Source of the DNA: an uncultured Ruminococcus sp.
GTDB lineage: Bacteria > Bacillota > Clostridia > Oscillospirales > Ruminococcaceae
Length of the DNA stretch: 5,043 nt
Direction of reading: 5' to 3'
Assembly (NCBI GenBank): GCA_946188175.1
Contig: CAMHUJ010000172.1
Location: 1-5,043 of the forward strand
Shown here piece by piece: positions 1 to 5,020 of this stretch. A program made the translations under genes and the position numbers. A model generated the notes under the pieces. The model was not told the DNA's origin and did no database searches. It worked only from the letters and a program-made list of their open reading frames with translations. Within the stretch, counting starts at the first letter, position 1. Every line of letters begins with the position of its first letter.

Positions 1-438
1 CGGATTCCTGTGCGGATTGCGGAACCGGAAGTGCTTTATACGCCGAAGGGGCAGAAATGGGCGGTGCGTCTGGCAATGATCATCAGCATATTATCGCTCA
101 TTATGTCCGTGCTGTCACCGCTGGCGGCAGGCACCGGCGCCTCGCTTGCGGGCGTTAAGAACCCGAACGAAGGCGGAATGATGCCGCCGGACAGCGCGTT
201 TGCACTGTATGCACTGATCTGGGGCGCACTGATGATTCCCGGCGTGCTGCTGAGTCTTCTTGCACTGACATGCAGCGTGACGGCGCTCGGGATCCGGCTG
301 ATTTTCAGGCGCAGCAAATACATCGGAATCGCTGCTGTCGCAGTCGCATGGACGGCATTCGGCTATGCAGCGCTGATTACAGTGCCGTGGCTGGCAGTGA
401 TCATACCGGAATGGATCAGAAGGATGATATCAATATGA
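1..438 (+). CDS. small multi-spanning membrane protein, probably 5'-truncated by the window edge
   Basis: I do not recognise the family. The reading frame is already open at base 1. A GTG at 10 could start a 142-residue protein, but only nine bases lie upstream and show no ribosome binding site, so the true start may lie outside the window. Numbering from that GTG, a short polar N-terminus (about 1-19) is followed by hydrophobic stretches at roughly 20-41, 63-98 (long enough for one long or two short helices) and 104-132. This suggests three or four membrane helices with a short basic loop (RRSKY) near 100-104. A Gly/Pro-rich loop (about 41-62) separates the first two. No catalytic motif is visible. 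The stop codon overlaps the pyrK start as ATGA, so the gene is translationally coupled to pyrK and shares its transcript. Function is unknown; it resembles generic small DUF-type membrane proteins of Clostridia. That it is a real gene is likely, from the hydrophobic pattern and the exact junction. Confidence 0.7.
   Translation, partial: RIPVRIAEPEVLYTPKGQKWAVRLAMIISILSLIMSVLSPLAAGTGASLAGVKNPNEGGMMPPDSAFALYALIWGALMIPGVLLSLLALTCSVTALGIRLIFRRSKYIGIAAVAVAWTAFGYAALITVPWLAVIIPEWIRRMISI
418..424 (+). promoter_or_regulatory. ribosome binding site of pyrK
   Basis: AGAAGGA lies inside the end of the upstream membrane-protein gene, about ten bases before the ATG at 435. It supports that ATG over the more distant in-frame ATG at 270, which would add 55 arginine-rich residues unlike PyrK and would overlap the membrane gene deeply. 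Confidence 0.6.
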
Positions 439-1223
439 AACAAGACAAGTATACCGAAAAGCTGACCTATCGGATCAGCAGAATGGAGCAGCTCAATGCG
501 GCTGCATGGAGCATGGTGATCGAATGTCCGGAATGTGCCGCGAAGGCGGAGCCGGGACAGTTTGTCAATCTGCTGCCGGACGGCGCATTTACGCTCCGCC
601 GCCCGATTTCGATCTGCGAGATCAATAAGGAAAAGGGTACGCTCCGCATCGTATTTGAGGTGCGCGGCAAGGGTACGAAGGCGCTTTCGGAGCTGCGTGC
701 CGGTGATACGGTCAATATGCTTGCACCGCTCGGCCACGGCTTTACGCTGCCCGATCAATCCGCACATGCAATTCTGATCGGCGGCGGCATCGGTACGCCT
801 CCGATGCTTCCGCTTGCACAGTATTTCGGCAGCAATGCGGTCGTTATCAGCGGCTTCCGTAACAAGGATTCCGTCATTTTGCAGGAGGAATATGCCGCAG
901 CAGGCGCACGGACAATCCTCTGCACCGACGACGGCTCCGCAGGCAGATTCGGTCTTGTGACACTGCCGCTTGAGGAGGAGATCAAGGCGAAAAAGCCCGA
1001 TCTGATCTGTGCCTGCGGTCCGATCCCGATGCTGAAGGCTGCGGCGGCACTTGCTTCCGCCTATGAGATTCCGTGTCAGGTATCGCTTGAGGAGCGCATG
1101 GGCTGCGGCATCGGCGCATGTCTCGTCTGTGCATGCAGAACGAAGGACGCAAACGGCGATGAGCAGTATACCCATGTCTGCAAAAACGGTCCTGTATTCA
1201 AGGCGGAGGAGGTAATCTGGTAA
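435..1223 (+). CDS. pyrK: dihydroorotate dehydrogenase B, electron transfer subunit
   Basis: PyrK carries FAD and a [2Fe-2S] cluster and passes electrons between NAD+ and the FMN of PyrD, so that dihydroorotate oxidation to orotate is coupled to NAD+ reduction in de novo pyrimidine synthesis; it acts in the cytosol as part of a PyrK2-PyrD2 complex. The 262-residue protein matches the family size. Visible motifs are the flavin-binding RRPISI at 55-60, the nucleotide-binding GGGIGTPPM at 116-124, CACGP at 192-196 in the NAD-binding half, and the C-terminal cluster ligands C224, C229, C232 and C249 in the family spacing C-x4-C-x2-C-x16-C, followed by the typical NGPVF. C234 is an extra cysteine nearby. 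The ATG at 435 is chosen for its ribosome binding site and the ATGA overlap with the previous gene. The stop overlaps the pyrD start by one base (TAATG), fitting equimolar synthesis of the two subunits. Identification is secure. Confidence 0.97.
   Translation: MKQDKYTEKLTYRISRMEQLNAAAWSMVIECPECAAKAEPGQFVNLLPDGAFTLRRPISICEINKEKGTLRIVFEVRGKGTKALSELRAGDTVNMLAPLGHGFTLPDQSAHAILIGGGIGTPPMLPLAQYFGSNAVVISGFRNKDSVILQEEYAAAGARTILCTDDGSAGRFGLVTLPLEEEIKAKKPDLICACGPIPMLKAAAALASAYEIPCQVSLEERMGCGIGACLVCACRTKDANGDEQYTHVCKNGPVFKAEEVIW
1207..1213 (+). promoter_or_regulatory. consensus ribosome binding site of pyrD
   Basis: AGGAGGT is a perfect Shine-Dalgarno match with nine bases to the pyrD ATG at 1223. It sits within the last codons of pyrK, so pyrD has strong initiation of its own as well as coupling through the TAATG junction. 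Confidence 0.85.
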
Positions 1224-2134
1224 TGGCTGATCTGTCTGTCAATATCTGCGGCATTCCGTTCAAAAACCCGATCATTCCTGCATCCGGCGTATTCGGATAC
1301 GGCAGAGAATATGAGAAATACTATGATTTATCAAAGCTCGGCGGCATCGCAACGAAGGGCACGACCGGTACAAAACGCACCGGCAATCTGCCCCCGCGCG
1401 TCGCGGAGGCGCCAATGGGCATGCTCAATTCCGTCGGACTGCAAAATCCCGGCATTGATGCATTTATCGCAAATGAGCTGCCGCATCTGATGCAGTGCGA
1501 TACGGTGATCCTTGCCAATATCGCGGGCTCGACGCCGGAGGAATGCGCCGAGGTCGCCGCGAAGCTCGATAAAACCGATGTTCATATGATCGAGCTGAAT
1601 ATCTCCTGCCCGAATGTGAAACAGGGCGGCGCTGCCTTCGGAACGTCGTGTTCCGCAGCGGCGCAGGTCACAAAGGCTGTGCGTGCGGCAACGAAAAAGC
1701 CGCTCTGCGTCAAGCTCTCCCCGAATGTCACGAGCATCACCGAGATCGCAAAGGCGGTCGAGGCAGAGGGCGCGGATGCACTTTCTCTGATCAATACTTT
1801 GCTCGGTATGCGCATTGATCTCCGGACGCGCAGACCGATTCTGCATAACAATATGGGCGGATTTTCCGGTCCGGCGATCTTTCCGGTCGCGGTGCGCATG
1901 GTCTGGCAGGTTGCCAATGCAGTGAAGCTGCCGGTGATCGGCATGGGCGGCGTGATGTCCGGCGAGGATGCAGCCGAGCTGATGATGGCTGGCGCATCCG
2001 CGGTACAGGTCGGCACGGCAATCGTGCAGGATCCCTATGCACCGCTGCGCATCATCGACGAGCTCAACGAATTTCTCGACAAAAACGGCATTGACACTGC
2101 ACGCGAGCTGACCGGAAGCGTCAAAGCATGGTAA
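1223..2134 (+). CDS. pyrD: dihydroorotate dehydrogenase B, catalytic subunit (class 1B)
   Basis: PyrD is the FMN-containing catalytic subunit that oxidises (S)-dihydroorotate to orotate; with PyrK it uses NAD+ rather than fumarate or quinone. The 303-residue TIM-barrel protein has the expected landmarks: NPIIPASG at 15-22, the TKGTT segment with K45, the substrate loop NSVGLQNPG at 69-77, the active-site loop NISCPNVK at 126-133 with the class 1 catalytic base C129, the FMN lysine K164 in KLSPN, the INT segment at 190-192, and the phosphate-binding GMGG (240-243) and VGTA (263-266) segments. Cysteine rather than serine as catalytic base marks class 1 over class 2, and the adjacent pyrK marks subclass 1B (often called pyrDB). 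The start is fixed by the consensus ribosome binding site and the one-base overlap with pyrK. Its last seven bases overlap the start of the phosphatase gene. Nothing is missing or broken. Confidence 0.98.
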   Translation: MADLSVNICGIPFKNPIIPASGVFGYGREYEKYYDLSKLGGIATKGTTGTKRTGNLPPRVAEAPMGMLNSVGLQNPGIDAFIANELPHLMQCDTVILANIAGSTPEECAEVAAKLDKTDVHMIELNISCPNVKQGGAAFGTSCSAAAQVTKAVRAATKKPLCVKLSPNVTSITEIAKAVEAEGADALSLINTLLGMRIDLRTRRPILHNNMGGFSGPAIFPVAVRMVWQVANAVKLPVIGMGGVMSGEDAAELMMAGASAVQVGTAIVQDPYAPLRIIDELNEFLDKNGIDTARELTGSVKAW

Positions 2135-2769
2135 CAAAACTCTACCTTGTGCGCCACGCCGAAGCTGAGGGCAATGCCGTCCCGTTCTTTCAGGGCAGCA
2201 TGGATACGGCGCTGACCGGTAAGGGCAGGACACAGCTGATCTATCTTGCGGAGCGGTTCCGGCATGTGCCGCTTGACGCGATTTATTACAGTCCCTACCG
2301 GCGCGCAAAGCAGACGGCAGAGGCGGTCAATCAGTTTCACGGGCTTCCGATGATTCCGGAGGCGGAGCTGCGCGAGCTCGGCGGCGGAAGCTGGGAGGGC
2401 AGAAAAATCGCAGACCTGCAGGCAGATTATCCGGAGGAATTTGCCGTCTGGACGCAGCATATGCAGGATTTTCAGGCGCCTGCGGGCGAAGCGATGCGCG
2501 ATGTCTATGCGCGGATGTGCCGTGTCATGCAGAAGATCGCGGCGGAAAATCCCGGCAGGACGGTCGGCGTCTTTACGCACGGCTGTGCGCTGCGCAATTT
2601 CCTGAGCTTTCTGGAAAGCGGCTCGATCAACGGGCTGCCGGCGGTCGGCTGGGGGGATAATTCGGCGGTATCGCTCGCGGAATATGACCCTGCATCCGGC
2701 TGGAGGCTGGTCTATAAAAATGATTCCTCGCATCTGCCGCAGGATATGCATACGGCAATGCCGGTCTGA
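2128..2769 (+). CDS. histidine phosphatase family protein (phosphoglycerate mutase-like)
   Basis: This 213-residue protein belongs to branch 1 of the histidine phosphatase superfamily, which removes or transfers phosphate through a phosphohistidine intermediate. The RHG-type motif LVRHAEAEGN at 7-16 supplies the nucleophile H10 (RHA rather than RHG, which is common). SPYRRAKQTA at 55-64 supplies the phosphate-pocket arginine R59. LREL..G.WEG at 81-91 contains the likely general acid E83, PAGE is at 118-121, and the second pocket histidine is H151 in THG. The full catalytic set is therefore present. The substrate cannot be read from the sequence: relatives include CobC-type alpha-ribazole phosphatases, GpmB-like proteins and broad-specificity sugar phosphatases. 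The ATG at 2128 overlaps the pyrD stop by seven bases (ATGGTAA), with only a weak GGAAG about ten bases upstream, so translation probably depends on coupling to pyrD. No cobalamin genes are in the window, so a cobC name is not justified. Confidence 0.93.
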   Translation: MVTKLYLVRHAEAEGNAVPFFQGSMDTALTGKGRTQLIYLAERFRHVPLDAIYYSPYRRAKQTAEAVNQFHGLPMIPEAELRELGGGSWEGRKIADLQADYPEEFAVWTQHMQDFQAPAGEAMRDVYARMCRVMQKIAAENPGRTVGVFTHGCALRNFLSFLESGSINGLPAVGWGDNSAVSLAEYDPASGWRLVYKNDSSHLPQDMHTAMPV

Positions 2770-2770
2770 C

Positions 2771-2776
2771 GGAGGG
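2771..2776 (+). promoter_or_regulatory. ribosome binding site of ruvX
   Basis: GGAGGG begins one base after the phosphatase stop and lies five bases before a GTG at 2782. It decides the non-ATG start, which places the family's N-terminal DFG strand at the expected position. Confidence 0.75.
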
Positions 2777-2781
2777 ATACG

Positions 2782-3207
2782 GTGATTATATTCGGTGTGG
2801 ATTTCGGGGATACCCGAACCGGCTGGGCGGTCTGCGACCGCTCGGAGCTCATGGCATCGCCTGCCGGTGTTCTGACGCAAAAGAGCTTTCAGCTCTGCGC
2901 GGAGAAAACGGCGCAGGCTGCAAAGGATGCGAAGGCGGAGCGGATTGTCGTCGGCTATCCGAAGAATATGGACGGCAGCTGCGGCGCCAGAGCGCAGAAA
3001 TGCGAAGCGTTTGCAAAGCTGCTCGGTGAGCTGACCGATATTCCGGTCGTGCTCTGGGATGAGCGCTGCACGACCGTTTCGGCGCATCAGATCCTCAATG
3101 TGACAAATACGCGCGGCAAAAAGCGCAAGGCGGTTGTCGATGCCGTTGCCGCGACGATCATTCTTGAAAGCTATCTTGCATACCGCAAAAACAATCCGGA
3201 TGCATAA
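2782..3207 (+). CDS. ruvX: Holliday junction resolvase-like / pre-16S rRNA nuclease YqgF
   Basis: RuvX/YqgF proteins have an RNase H-like fold. The family was first annotated as a putative Holliday junction resolvase, and in E. coli it is linked to maturation of the 16S rRNA 5' end. The 141-residue length is typical. The N-terminal strand GVDFGDTRTGWAV (5-17) carries the metal-binding D7. VGYPKNMDGS at 57-66 is the family GxPxxxDGS signature. LWDERCTT at 91-98 carries D93/E94/R95, and the C-terminal RKAVVDAVAA at 115-124 carries D120. D7, E94 and D120 are the likely acidic metal ligands. The gene starts with GTG and has its own strong ribosome binding site, 12 bases after the phosphatase stop, which makes it the probable last gene of the pyrK-pyrD transcript. 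A candidate hairpin follows eight bases after its stop. The family is secure; which activity matters in this organism is not shown by the sequence. Confidence 0.95.
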   Translation: MIIFGVDFGDTRTGWAVCDRSELMASPAGVLTQKSFQLCAEKTAQAAKDAKAERIVVGYPKNMDGSCGARAQKCEAFAKLLGELTDIPVVLWDERCTTVSAHQILNVTNTRGKKRKAVVDAVAATIILESYLAYRKNNPDA

Positions 3208-3214
3208 TATGTAT

Positions 3215-3239
3215 GCTCCGCAGCGCACTGCCGCGGAGC
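3215..3239. terminator. candidate bidirectional terminator hairpin between convergent genes
   Basis: A 7-bp perfect stem, GCTCCGC (3215-3221) with GCGGAGC (3233-3239), encloses an 11-base loop. It lies 7-8 bases beyond the stop codons of ruvX (+) and of the minus-strand small gene, the classic place for a shared terminator. Neither strand has a real T-run after the stem: the + side continues GGAATTTCAG and the minus side ATACATATTA. It is therefore weak as an intrinsic terminator and may need a factor. A competing 6-bp pairing, GCACTG (3225-3230) with CAGTGC (3247-3252), is also possible. Confidence 0.45.
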
Positions 3240-3245
3240 GGAATT

Positions 3246-3419
3246 TCAGTGCAGCAGCTCTGCAACGCTGTCCATGACGGCACCGATTGCATGTGCGGCT
3301 TTGACCGTCCGGCGCTTGAGCTTTGATTTTTCGCCGGAGGATGCGCTGCTGACCAGATAGCCGAGCATTCCGGCTGCCGCGCCGACTGCAATCCCCTTGG
3401 AAATTGCCTGAATCTGCAT
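3246..3419 (-). CDS. 57-residue glycine-zipper-like small membrane protein, unknown function
   Basis: I do not recognise a named family. The ATG (complement of 3417-3419) has an AAAGGAG ribosome binding site nine bases upstream, which supports a real gene and rejects the longer in-frame extension to 3596 that would overlap trmL. The protein has a short N-terminus (MQIQAISK), then a small-residue hydrophobic stretch at about 9-28 with glycines at 9, 13 and 17 (GxxxGxxxG, plus G20), then a strongly basic segment KSKLKRR at 31-37 and a probable amphipathic C-terminal helix to 57. The pattern fits a single membrane-inserted or membrane-associated helix with basic residues on the cytoplasmic side, loosely reminiscent of YtxH or glycine-zipper small proteins. 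It is the only minus-strand gene here, converging on ruvX and diverging from trmL, so it is transcribed separately. Its reality rests on the ribosome binding site, composition and clean fit between neighbours; function is unknown. Confidence 0.75.
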   Translation of the reverse strand: MQIQAISKGIAVGAAAGMLGYLVSSASSGEKSKLKRRTVKAAHAIGAVMDSVAELLH

Positions 3420-3428
3420 GATCGGGAG

Positions 3429-3435
3429 CTCCTTT
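3429..3435 (-). promoter_or_regulatory. ribosome binding site of the small minus-strand gene
   Basis: Read on the minus strand, the bases are AAAGGAG, inside a purine-rich AAAGAAAGGAG run and nine bases before the ATG at 3419. This is the main evidence that the 57-codon frame is translated and where it begins. Confidence 0.7.
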
Positions 3436-3515
3436 CTTTGCTGGATTGCCGTTATCATGCCGCGGCACAGGCTGCTTATGCAGACCATTTTCTGAATGCC
3501 GGAACCATGTAAAAA

Positions 3516-3522
3516 GGAAGGA
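3516..3522 (+). promoter_or_regulatory. ribosome binding site of trmL
   Basis: GGAAGGA lies six bases before the TTG at 3529. It supports this rare start codon, which is also where the conserved N-terminal beta strand of the SPOUT domain begins. Confidence 0.7.
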
Positions 3523-3528
3523 TAAATT

Positions 3529-4077
3529 TTGCATAAACTGCATTTTGTACTTGTTGAACCGCGGATTCCGCAGAATACCGGCAGTATTGCGCGCACCTGC
3601 GCCGTGACCGGTGCGGCACTGCATCTGATTCATCCGCTGGGCTTCCGCATCGACGATGCAAAGCTCAAGCGCGCAGGACTCGATTACTGGGATAAGCTCG
3701 ATATTTTCCATTATGACAGTCTCGATGATTTCTTCGCGCAGCATCCGGCTGCCACTGCGCAGAATCCGTATTTCTATTTCACCGCAAAAACCGGTACGCT
3801 CTATACGGATGTGACCTATCCGGAGGAGACCTTCCTGATTTTCGGCAGAGAGGATACCGGACTTGATGATGCGCTGCTGAAGGCGAATCCGGAGCGCTGC
3901 GTGCGGATTCCGATGCGTGAGACGCTGCGCTGCCTGAATCTTTCCAATTCGGTCGCCGTTGCGGCATATGAGGTGCTGCGGCAGCATGATTTTGCCGGAC
4001 TCACGCGCGACGGGCGCTGGGCAAAGGCGGATTGGGAGCCGGAAACACCGCGTACATACGATATCAGTCAGATCTGA
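3529..4077 (+). CDS. trmL: tRNA (cytidine/uridine(34)-2'-O)-methyltransferase, SPOUT family
   Basis: TrmL methylates the 2'-O of the wobble nucleotide (C34 or cmnm5U34) of tRNA-Leu isoacceptors using S-adenosylmethionine, acting in the cytosol as a dimer. All three SPOUT motifs are visible: motif 1 PQNTGSIAR at 14-22, motif 2 FLIFGREDTGL at 102-112, and motif 3 from IPM (127-129) through LNLSNSVAVAAYEVLRQ at 136-152, which form the trefoil-knot cofactor site. N16, R22, E108 and the SNS at 139-141 are the usual conserved positions. The protein is 182 residues, about 25 longer than the E. coli form; the excess is mainly a polar C-terminal tail from about 158 rich in W, R, D and E. The start is TTG, fixed by the ribosome binding site and the first beta strand. 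The gene lies 16 bases ahead of degV and probably shares its transcript. Older annotations call this family CspR or YibK. Confidence 0.96.
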   Translation: MHKLHFVLVEPRIPQNTGSIARTCAVTGAALHLIHPLGFRIDDAKLKRAGLDYWDKLDIFHYDSLDDFFAQHPAATAQNPYFYFTAKTGTLYTDVTYPEETFLIFGREDTGLDDALLKANPERCVRIPMRETLRCLNLSNSVAVAAYEVLRQHDFAGLTRDGRWAKADWEPETPRTYDISQI

Positions 4078-4078
4078 G

Positions 4079-4084
4079 AAAGGA
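4079..4084 (+). promoter_or_regulatory. ribosome binding site of degV
   Basis: AAAGGA lies two to seven bases after the trmL stop and nine bases before the ATG at 4094. It rules against the in-frame ATG at 3959, which would add 45 basic residues foreign to DegV and read through the end of trmL. Confidence 0.7.
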
Positions 4085-4093
4085 ACATCTACG

Positions 4094-4972
4094 ATGCTGA
4101 AACAAAAAATCAAGCTGATGACCGATTCTGTCAGTGATATTTCCAAAGAACGCGCCGAAGCAATGGGCATTCACATGCTCTATTTTCCGGTTATCATTGA
4201 AGGAAAATCGCTGCGCGAGGAACTCGATTTCTCCAAAGAGGAATTCTATGATATGATCGACCGTGCACAGGAGTATCCGTCCACGGCACAGCTTACCCCG
4301 TTTGAGATCATGGATGCCTATGAGCAGCTGGCTGCCGAGGGCTATACCGATCTGATTTATGTGACAATCGGCGCAGGCGGCTCCGGCACTTATAACAATG
4401 CGATCATGACGCGGGAGCAGTATTACGAGGAGCATCCGGAAAGCCGGATGAAGATTCATGTGGTGGACGGCAGAAACTACACCGCAACCTACGGCTATGC
4501 GGTGGCGGAGGCGGCAAAGATGCTCTCCCACGGCGCAAACGTACCGGAGATCATAGATTATATCGAAGACTGGGTGCGCCATGCAGGGCTGTATTTTGTC
4601 CCGATGACGCTGAAATATGTCAAGCGCTCGGGCAGAGTGAGCGCGGCTGCGGCATTTGCAGGCGAGCTGCTCGGACTCAAGCCCTTCTGCCGCATCTGCA
4701 ACTGCGAATCGAGCGTGATTCAGAAGATTCGCGGCGAGCAGAATATGATCCCGAAAATGGTCGAGGTTGTCAAGGCGGATATTCAGCCGCATTCGCCGTA
4801 TATCGTGATGCAGGCGTCAGATACGAAAATTGCGCAGGAATTCGGCGCGGCGCTGACAAAGGCGCTCGGCTATCCGCCGGAGTGCTACTGGAACATCGGC
4901 GCGTCAATCTGCTGCAATGCCGGTCCGCATGTATTCGGCTTTGTCATTAAACGCAAGGAAGAAACCGTATAA
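4094..4972 (+). CDS. degV: DegV family fatty acid-binding protein
   Basis: DegV/FakB-type proteins are cytosolic two-domain proteins that bind a single fatty acid; in Firmicutes some present exogenous fatty acids to the kinase FakA for phosphorylation. The 292-residue length is usual. Landmarks are the N-terminal strand KLMTDSVSDIS at 7-17, YPSTAQLTP at 61-69 (the headgroup-contact S/T loop), SGTYNNA at 97-103, VVDGRN at 123-128, the second-domain MTLKYVKRSGRVS at 171-183, LLGLKPF at 192-198 and KIRG at 211-214. Two places differ from the common pattern: the usual SS before x-x-SGTY is G93-A94, and the C-terminal IG..iGtHtGPG stretch reads IGASICCNAGPHVFGF at 268-283, losing the usual histidine. 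This suggests a divergent subgroup, so a FakB role is unproven. The start is set by AAAGGA nine bases upstream. No fakA-type kinase gene is in the window. A strong terminator follows 11 bases after the stop. Confidence 0.93.
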   Translation: MLKQKIKLMTDSVSDISKERAEAMGIHMLYFPVIIEGKSLREELDFSKEEFYDMIDRAQEYPSTAQLTPFEIMDAYEQLAAEGYTDLIYVTIGAGGSGTYNNAIMTREQYYEEHPESRMKIHVVDGRNYTATYGYAVAEAAKMLSHGANVPEIIDYIEDWVRHAGLYFVPMTLKYVKRSGRVSAAAAFAGELLGLKPFCRICNCESSVIQKIRGEQNMIPKMVEVVKADIQPHSPYIVMQASDTKIAQEFGAALTKALGYPPECYWNIGASICCNAGPHVFGFVIKRKEETV

Positions 4973-4983
4973 CCCGAAAAACA

Positions 4984-5020
4984 GCCGGTGCGCGATTCAA
5001 TTTGCGCACCGGCGTTTTTT
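4984..5020 (+). terminator. strong intrinsic terminator after degV
   Basis: A 10-bp perfect stem, GCCGGTGCGC (4984-4993) with GCGCACCGGC (5004-5013), encloses a 10-base loop (two more pairs, one of them G-T, may close it further). After one G it is followed by six T (5015-5020). It begins 11 bases after the degV stop and is preceded by a short A-rich stretch, as is typical of rho-independent terminators. It ends the trmL-degV transcript. Confidence 0.95.

Larger units (their letters stand above)
3420..3528. promoter_or_regulatory. divergent intergenic region with palindromes; presumed promoters for both flanking genes
   Basis: These 109 bases separate the start codons of the minus-strand small gene and trmL, so promoters for both directions are expected here. 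It contains a perfect 10-base palindrome TGCCGCGGCA (3458-3467) and an interrupted one, CTGC-TTAT-GCAG (3472-3483), either of which could be an operator or merely chance. I found no convincing -35/-10 pair. The nearest on the minus strand is TTTACA, then 17 bases, then AAATGG, which is poor at the -10. Confidence 0.4.

Noticed and set aside
270..434. N-terminal extension of PyrK from an ATG at 270.
   Set aside because: The added 55 residues are Arg/Asp-rich and unlike PyrK, and would overlap the membrane gene. The ATG at 435 has a ribosome binding site and an ATGA junction.
1..434. A PyrR-type attenuator ahead of pyrK.
   Set aside because: The sequence upstream of pyrK is coding to the window edge, with no anti-terminator/terminator pair; any such control would lie outside the window.
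363..1175. A 270-codon minus-strand frame opposite pyrK.
   Set aside because: It is antisense to a gene with a complete FAD/NAD/[2Fe-2S] motif set; the composition is typical of a shadow frame.
1331..2308. A 325-codon minus-strand frame opposite pyrD.
   Set aside because: It has Arg/Cys/His-rich low-complexity composition, no recognisable domain and full overlap with pyrD.
3420..3528. A sigma-A promoter, riboswitch or T-box ahead of trmL.
   Set aside because: No good -35/-10 pair is visible, and the 109 bases lack any recognisable riboswitch or T-box core.
3420..3596. Longer minus-strand version of the small gene, starting at 3596.
   Set aside because: The extra 59 residues overlap the start of trmL and are Cys-rich with no membrane pattern. 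The ATG at 3419 has the ribosome binding site.
3959..4093. N-terminal extension of DegV from an ATG at 3959.
   Set aside because: It reads through the conserved end of trmL in another frame. The ATG at 4094 has AAAGGA at nine bases and begins the family strand directly.
2035..4170. A very long open frame (711 codons) on the minus strand.
   Set aside because: It lies antisense to the 3' end of pyrD, the phosphatase, ruvX and trmL, all of which have intact family motifs. Its product is rich in R, C and H without any domain, as expected of a shadow frame in GC-leaning codons.
4064..4792. A 242-codon minus-strand frame opposite degV.
   Set aside because: There is no domain, and it crosses the trmL-degV junction antisense to both genes.
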